DNA of 34,494 nt from Alphaproteobacteria bacterium (lineage in GTDB: Bacteria > Pseudomonadota > Alphaproteobacteria > ATCC43930 > Allostellaceae). The notes under the pieces were generated by a model. It searched no databases. It was not told the origin of the DNA and saw nothing but the letters and a program-made list of their open reading frames with translations. Where the stretch lies: assembly GCA_020852355.1 (NCBI GenBank), contig JADZBA010000010.1, positions 1 to 34,494 of the forward strand. Reading direction: 5' to 3'. Positions 30,642-34,494 of this stretch are shown here, piece by piece. The stretch's first letter is position 1. Each line of letters opens with the position of its first letter. The position numbers and the translations under genes were made by a program.

Positions 30642-32126
30642 ATGAAGATGCCCGAGCCCGATGCCGGCACGCTGGCGCGGCGCGATGCGATCGTCGCCGC
30701 TCTGGCCGCGATCGTGCCGGGCGGGGTCATCGACCGTCCGGACGCGATGCGCGTCTATGAGACGGACGCGCTGACGGCCTATCGGCAGATGCCGCTCGTC
30801 GTCGTCCTGCCGGAGACGACCGAGCAGGTGGCGGCGGTGCTGCGCTGGTGCCACGCGCACAAGGTCAAGGTCGTGCCGCGCGGCGCCGGCACGTCGCTGT
30901 CGGGCGGGGCCTTGCCGCTGGCCGACGGCGTCCTCCTCGGCATGGCGAAGTTCAACCGCGTGCTGCGGATCGATGCGGCCGACCGCGTCGCCGTGGTCCA
31001 GCCCGGGGTGACCAACCTCGGCATCTCCCAGGCGGTCGCCCATCTCGGCTTCTACTACGCGCCCGATCCGTCGAGCCAGATCGCCTGCACCATCGGCGGC
31101 AACGTCGCGGAGAATTCGGGCGGGGTGCACTGCCTCAAATACGGCCTCACGACCAACAACGTGCTCGGCGTCGAATTGGTGCTGATCACCGGCGAGGTGG
31201 TGCGTCTGGGCGGCCGGCACCTCGACGCCGAGGGTTACGACCTGCTCGGCGTCGTCGTCGGGTCGGAAGGGCTGCTCGGCGTCGTCACCGAGGTGACGGT
31301 GCGCATCCTGCCCAAGCCGGCCAGCGCGCGCGCCGTGCTGATCGGCTTCGCCACCAGCGAGGCGGCCGGCGACTGCGTCGCGGCGATCATCGCGGCCGGG
31401 ATCATCCCCGGCGGCATGGAGATGATGGACCGCCCGGCGATCCACGCCGCCGAGGACTTCGTCCACGCCGGCTACCCGCGCGACGTCGAGGCGCTGCTGA
31501 TCGTCGAGCTCGACGGCCCGCCGGCCGAGGTCGACCACCTCATCGGGTCCGTCGAGGCGATCGCCCGGGCCAAGGGCGCGGTGATGCAGCGCGTCAGTGC
31601 CGACGAGGCGGAGCGGCTGACCTTCTGGGCCGGCCGCAAGGCGGCCTTTCCCGCCGTCGGCCGGATCAGCCCGGACTATTTCTGCATGGACGGCACCATC
31701 CCGCGCCGCCGCCTGCCCGAGGTGCTGACCGCCATGCGCGAGATGGAGACGCGGCACGGGCTGCGCGTCGCCAACGTCTTCCATGCCGGCGACGGCAACC
31801 TGCATCCGCTCATCCTCTACGACGCCAACCGGCCGGGCGAGCTCGAACGGGCCGAGGCGTTCGGCGCGGACATCCTCCGGCTCTGCGTCGCGGTCGGCGG
31901 CGTGCTGACCGGCGAGCACGGCGTCGGGGTGGAGAAGCGCGACCTGATGGGGACGATGTTCAGCGACGTCGACCTCGCCCATCAGCAGCGCCTGAAATGC
32001 GCCTTCGACCCCGACGGTCTGCTCAACCCGGGCAAGGTCTTCCCGACGCTGCACCGCTGCGCCGAGCTCGGCCGGCTGCACGTGTCGGGCGGCAAGCTGC
32101 CGTTCCCCGACCTGCCGCGCTTCTGA
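30642..32126 (+). CDS. glcD: Glycolate oxidase subunit GlcD (FAD-binding)
   Basis: GlcD is the flavoprotein subunit that oxidises glycolate (and often D-lactate) to the 2-oxo acid, passing electrons to GlcE/GlcF and the quinone pool. The 494 residues show the FAD-binding PCMH-type domain (PRGAGTSLSGGALP near 79-92, IGGNVAENSGGVHCLKYG, and VVGSEGLLGVVTEVTVRILP). The C-terminal flavin-linked oxidase domain has HAGDGNLHP at 381 and GEHGVG at 424. A GGGAG lies 10 bases before the ATG at 30642; a second ATG is two codons later. The stop shares one base with the glcE start (TGATG). D-lactate dehydrogenase is the main alternative, made less likely by the glcE and glcF neighbours. Confidence 0.93.
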   Translation: MKMPEPDAGTLARRDAIVAALAAIVPGGVIDRPDAMRVYETDALTAYRQMPLVVVLPETTEQVAAVLRWCHAHKVKVVPRGAGTSLSGGALPLADGVLLGMAKFNRVLRIDAADRVAVVQPGVTNLGISQAVAHLGFYYAPDPSSQIACTIGGNVAENSGGVHCLKYGLTTNNVLGVELVLITGEVVRLGGRHLDAEGYDLLGVVVGSEGLLGVVTEVTVRILPKPASARAVLIGFATSEAAGDCVAAIIAAGIIPGGMEMMDRPAIHAAEDFVHAGYPRDVEALLIVELDGPPAEVDHLIGSVEAIARAKGAVMQRVSADEAERLTFWAGRKAAFPAVGRISPDYFCMDGTIPRRRLPEVLTAMREMETRHGLRVANVFHAGDGNLHPLILYDANRPGELERAEAFGADILRLCVAVGGVLTGEHGVGVEKRDLMGTMFSDVDLAHQQRLKCAFDPDGLLNPGKVFPTLHRCAELGRLHVSGGKLPFPDLPRF

Positions 32127-33343
32127 TGATCCTGAAGCCGGACGACGCGGCGCGCCTCGCCGAGATGGTCGCGGGCGCGCTGGCCGAAGGGGCGCCGCTG
32201 GAGATCGTCGGCGGCGGCACCAAGCGCGGGCTCGGCCGGCCGATGCAGACGCGCGCCACGCTCGATCTCTCGGGCCTCGCCGGCGTCACGCTCTACGAGC
32301 CCGACGAGCTGGTGCTGTCGGCGCATGCCGGCACGCGGCTCGCCGACATCGAGGCGGCGGTCGCCGCCCAGGGCCAGATGCTGGCCTTCGAGCCGCCCGA
32401 CCTCGGGCCGCTCTGGGGCGCGGCGGTGGGGGCGCAGACCATCGGCGGCGTGCTGGCGACCAACCTCGCGGGGCCGCGGCGGATCAAGGCCGGCGCGGCG
32501 CGCGACCATTTCCTCGGCGCCGAGGCGGTCGGCGGCCGCGGCGAGGCGTTCAAGGCCGGCGGGCGCGTCGTCAAGAACGTCACCGGCTACGACCTCTGCA
32601 AGCTGTTCGCCGGCTCGCACGGCACGCTGGTGGCGCTGCACGGGGTGACGCTCAAGGTCATGCCGATGCCCGAGAAGACGCGCACCGTGCTGCTGCTTGG
32701 CCTCGAGCCGGCGGCGGCGGTGGCGGCGCTCGCGGCGGCGCTCGGCAGCGCGCATGAGGTGTCGGGGGCGGCCCATCTGCCCGCGTCGCTCGCCCGCCGC
32801 TCCGCGGTCGACCTGGTGGCCCGGGCCGGCGCGGCGGTGACGGCGGTGCGCGTCGAGGGGCCGGGACCGTCGGTGGCCGTGCGCTGCGCCGCCCTGCGCG
32901 AGCAGCTGGGCAGGGGGGCCGAGGCCGCGGAGCTGCATTCCATGCGCTCGCTGGCGCTGTGGCGCGAAGTGCGCGACGTGGCGTCCCTGCTGCCGGACGT
33001 GACGGCGGCCTTGTGGCGGGTCTCGGTCGCACCCTCCGACGGACCGGCGGTCGCCGCCGCCGTGGCGGCGCGCGCGCCGACGGAGGTGCTTTTCGACTGG
33101 GGCGGCGGCCTGCTGTGGCTCGCCGTGCCGGGCACCGGCGATGCCGGTGCTGCGATCGTCCGCGCGGCGGTCGACGCCGTCGGCGGCCACGCGACGCTGG
33201 TGCGCGCGGATGCCGCGGTGCGCGCCGTCGTGCCGCCCTTCCATCCCCAGCCCGCCGCGCTCGCCGCCCTGTCGCGGCGGGTCAAGGACCAGTTCGACCC
33301 GCGGCGCATCCTCAACCCCGGCCGCATGGCGGCGGACCTCTAG
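32126..33343 (+). CDS. glcE: Glycolate oxidase subunit GlcE (FAD-binding)
   Basis: GlcE is the second flavin-binding subunit of membrane-associated glycolate oxidase. The 405 residues begin with a short FAD-binding domain: GGGTKRGLGRP at 29-39, AHAGTRLADIEAAVAAQGQMLAFEPPD, GGVLATNLAGPRRIKAGAARDHFLG and VVKNVTGYDLCKLFAGSHGTLVAL. The C-terminus (VKDQFDPRRILNPGRM) is typical of the oxidase family. The ATG at 32126 overlaps the glcD stop by one base, so production is coupled. It ends four bases before glcF. Confidence 0.92.
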   Translation: MILKPDDAARLAEMVAGALAEGAPLEIVGGGTKRGLGRPMQTRATLDLSGLAGVTLYEPDELVLSAHAGTRLADIEAAVAAQGQMLAFEPPDLGPLWGAAVGAQTIGGVLATNLAGPRRIKAGAARDHFLGAEAVGGRGEAFKAGGRVVKNVTGYDLCKLFAGSHGTLVALHGVTLKVMPMPEKTRTVLLLGLEPAAAVAALAAALGSAHEVSGAAHLPASLARRSAVDLVARAGAAVTAVRVEGPGPSVAVRCAALREQLGRGAEAAELHSMRSLALWREVRDVASLLPDVTAALWRVSVAPSDGPAVAAAVAARAPTEVLFDWGGGLLWLAVPGTGDAGAAIVRAAVDAVGGHATLVRADAAVRAVVPPFHPQPAALAALSRRVKDQFDPRRILNPGRMAADL

Positions 33344-33347
33344 GCCG

Positions 33348-34494
33348 ATGCAGACGCATTTCTCCCTGGCGCAGCTCGCCGATCCCGACATCGCGGTCGC
33401 CGACGGCATCCTGCGCGCCTGCGTGCATTGCGGCTTCTGCACCGCGACCTGCCCGACCTACGTGCTGCTCGGCGACGAGCGCGACAGCCCGCGCGGCCGC
33501 ATCTACCTGATCAAGGAGATGCTCGAGAACGACCGGCCGGCGACCGGGGACGTGGTGCCGCACATCGATCGCTGCCTCTCCTGCCTCTCCTGCATGACGA
33601 CCTGCCCGTCGGGCGTCCACTACATGCACCTCGTCGACCACGCCCGCCGGCACGTCGAGGAGACGTACCGTCGGCCATGGCGCGACCGGGCCCTGCGCGC
33701 GCTCCTCGCCTTCGTGCTGCCGCGGCCGACGGCCTTCCGCCTGGCCCTCGCCGGCGCGTCGGCGCTGCGGCCGCTCGGCCGCGTTCTGCCGGGGCGGCTG
33801 GGCGCCCTCTTCGCCCTGCTGCCCGCGGCGGTGCCGGGTCCCTCGCCGTGGGAGGGGGCGCGCGTGTTCCCGGCCGAGGGGCCGCGGCGCAGGCGCGTCG
33901 CGCTGCTCGAGGGCTGCGCCCAGAAGGTGCTCGACCCGGCCATCAACGAGGCGACGGTGCGGCTGCTGACGCGCCACGGCTGCGAGGTGGTGGTGGCGAA
34001 GGGGGCGGGCTGCTGCGGCGCCCTCGTCCATCACATGGGCAAGGAGCATCCGGCCCTGGTCCAGGCCAGGGCCAACGTCGCCGCCTGGACGCGCGAGATC
34101 GACGGCGCCGGGCTGGACGCGATCGTCGTCAACGCGTCGGGCTGCGGTACCACGGTCAAGGACTACGGCTTCATGCTGCGCGGCGAGGCGGCATGGGCCG
34201 ACAGGGCCGCGCGCGTCTCGGGGCTGACCCGCGACGTCAGCGAGGTGATGGCCGACCTCGGCCTGAAGGACGCGGGCGGCGCGCCGCGGCTGCGCGTCGC
34301 CTACCATGCGGCCTGCTCGCTGCAGCACGGCCAGCGTGTGCGCGAGGCGCCCAAGGCCCTGCTGGCCGCCGCCGGCTTCGAGGTCGCCGAGGTGCCCGAA
34401 GGCCATCTCTGCTGCGGCTCCGCCGGCACCTACAACCTGCTGCAGCCCGAGCTGGCGACCCGGCTGCGCGACCGCAAGGTCGCCAACATCGCCA
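33348..34494 (+). CDS. glcF: Glycolate oxidase iron-sulfur subunit GlcF (3' end outside window)
   Basis: GlcF carries electrons from the flavin subunits to the respiratory chain. The frame runs off the right edge: 382 residues are visible, most of the usual 400-430. Two [4Fe-4S] motifs are intact, Cys25/28/31/35 (CVHCGFCTATCP) and Cys76/79/82/86 (CLSCLSCMTTCP). Two CCG-type domains follow, with KGAGCCGALVHHMGK and HLCCGSAGTYNLLQP. The ATG at 33348 is four bases after the glcE stop. The order glcD-glcE-glcF is the standard one. Confidence 0.92.
   Translation, partial: MQTHFSLAQLADPDIAVADGILRACVHCGFCTATCPTYVLLGDERDSPRGRIYLIKEMLENDRPATGDVVPHIDRCLSCLSCMTTCPSGVHYMHLVDHARRHVEETYRRPWRDRALRALLAFVLPRPTAFRLALAGASALRPLGRVLPGRLGALFALLPAAVPGPSPWEGARVFPAEGPRRRRVALLEGCAQKVLDPAINEATVRLLTRHGCEVVVAKGAGCCGALVHHMGKEHPALVQARANVAAWTREIDGAGLDAIVVNASGCGTTVKDYGFMLRGEAAWADRAARVSGLTRDVSEVMADLGLKDAGGAPRLRVAYHAACSLQHGQRVREAPKALLAAAGFEVAEVPEGHLCCGSAGTYNLLQPELATRLRDRKVANIA

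Noticed and set aside
1-34494. Genomic island or prophage
   Set aside because: No integrase, transposase, tRNA, attachment repeat or clear composition shift was seen; base use looks even across the window.

Overview
The window is a very GC-rich stretch (roughly 70% by eye) of a chromosome that looks alphaproteobacterial. The evidence is a 41-residue zinc-independent L36, an IalB-family periplasmic protein, a GlcDEF glycolate oxidase and strongly GC-biased codon use. A Rhodospirillales-type host would fit, but genus cannot be fixed from sequence alone. I saw no transposase, integrase, tRNA, rRNA, CRISPR array or prophage gene. No gap between genes exceeds about 215 bases.

Layout: (1) 1-869, the tail of an autotransporter beta-barrel, followed by a hairpin. 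(2) 989-7634, a sigma-54-type promoter and urtABCDE, a complete urea/short-amide ABC importer, followed by a ketopantoate-reductase-like gene. (3) 7654-9437, a divergent pair: a malate/lactate-type dehydrogenase and a PagL-like lipid A deacylase, with a repeat-rich promoter between them. (4) 9485-15523, a same-strand cluster of little-known genes: a sulfotransferase-fold protein, a class IV aminotransferase-fold protein lacking the catalytic lysine, a small membrane protein, a secreted trypsin-like protease, and two tandem paralogous nucleotidyltransferases. (5) 15486-17194, a DUF169 protein and an SDR oxidoreductase, divergently transcribed. (6) 17198-25941, a polyamine-type ABC importer split across two divergent units: regulator-potA-potB-potC leftwards, and binding protein-hyuA-hyuB (hydantoinase/oxoprolinase subunits) rightwards. 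(7) 26017-30214, a leftward unit of ialB, a secreted protein of unknown function, and cobalt-type nitrile hydratase alpha, beta and accessory genes. (8) 30323-30587, rpmJ alone with its own promoter and terminator. (9) 30642 to the right edge, glcD, glcE and a glcF cut by the window.

A recurring theme is organic nitrogen scavenging. Urt imports urea or amides under a promoter expected to answer to nitrogen limitation, nitrile hydratase turns nitriles into amides, and HyuAB-type enzymes open cyclic amides in an operon with their own importer. GlcDEF supplies glyoxylate from glycolate. These units are separately transcribed, so a joint role is inference.

The least-described part is the 9.5-15.5 kb cluster. 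The sulfotransferase/aminotransferase pair matches, half by half and in the same order, a fused plant protein family, while the aminotransferase half here has Arg and Ser where Lys and Glu normally hold the PLP cofactor.
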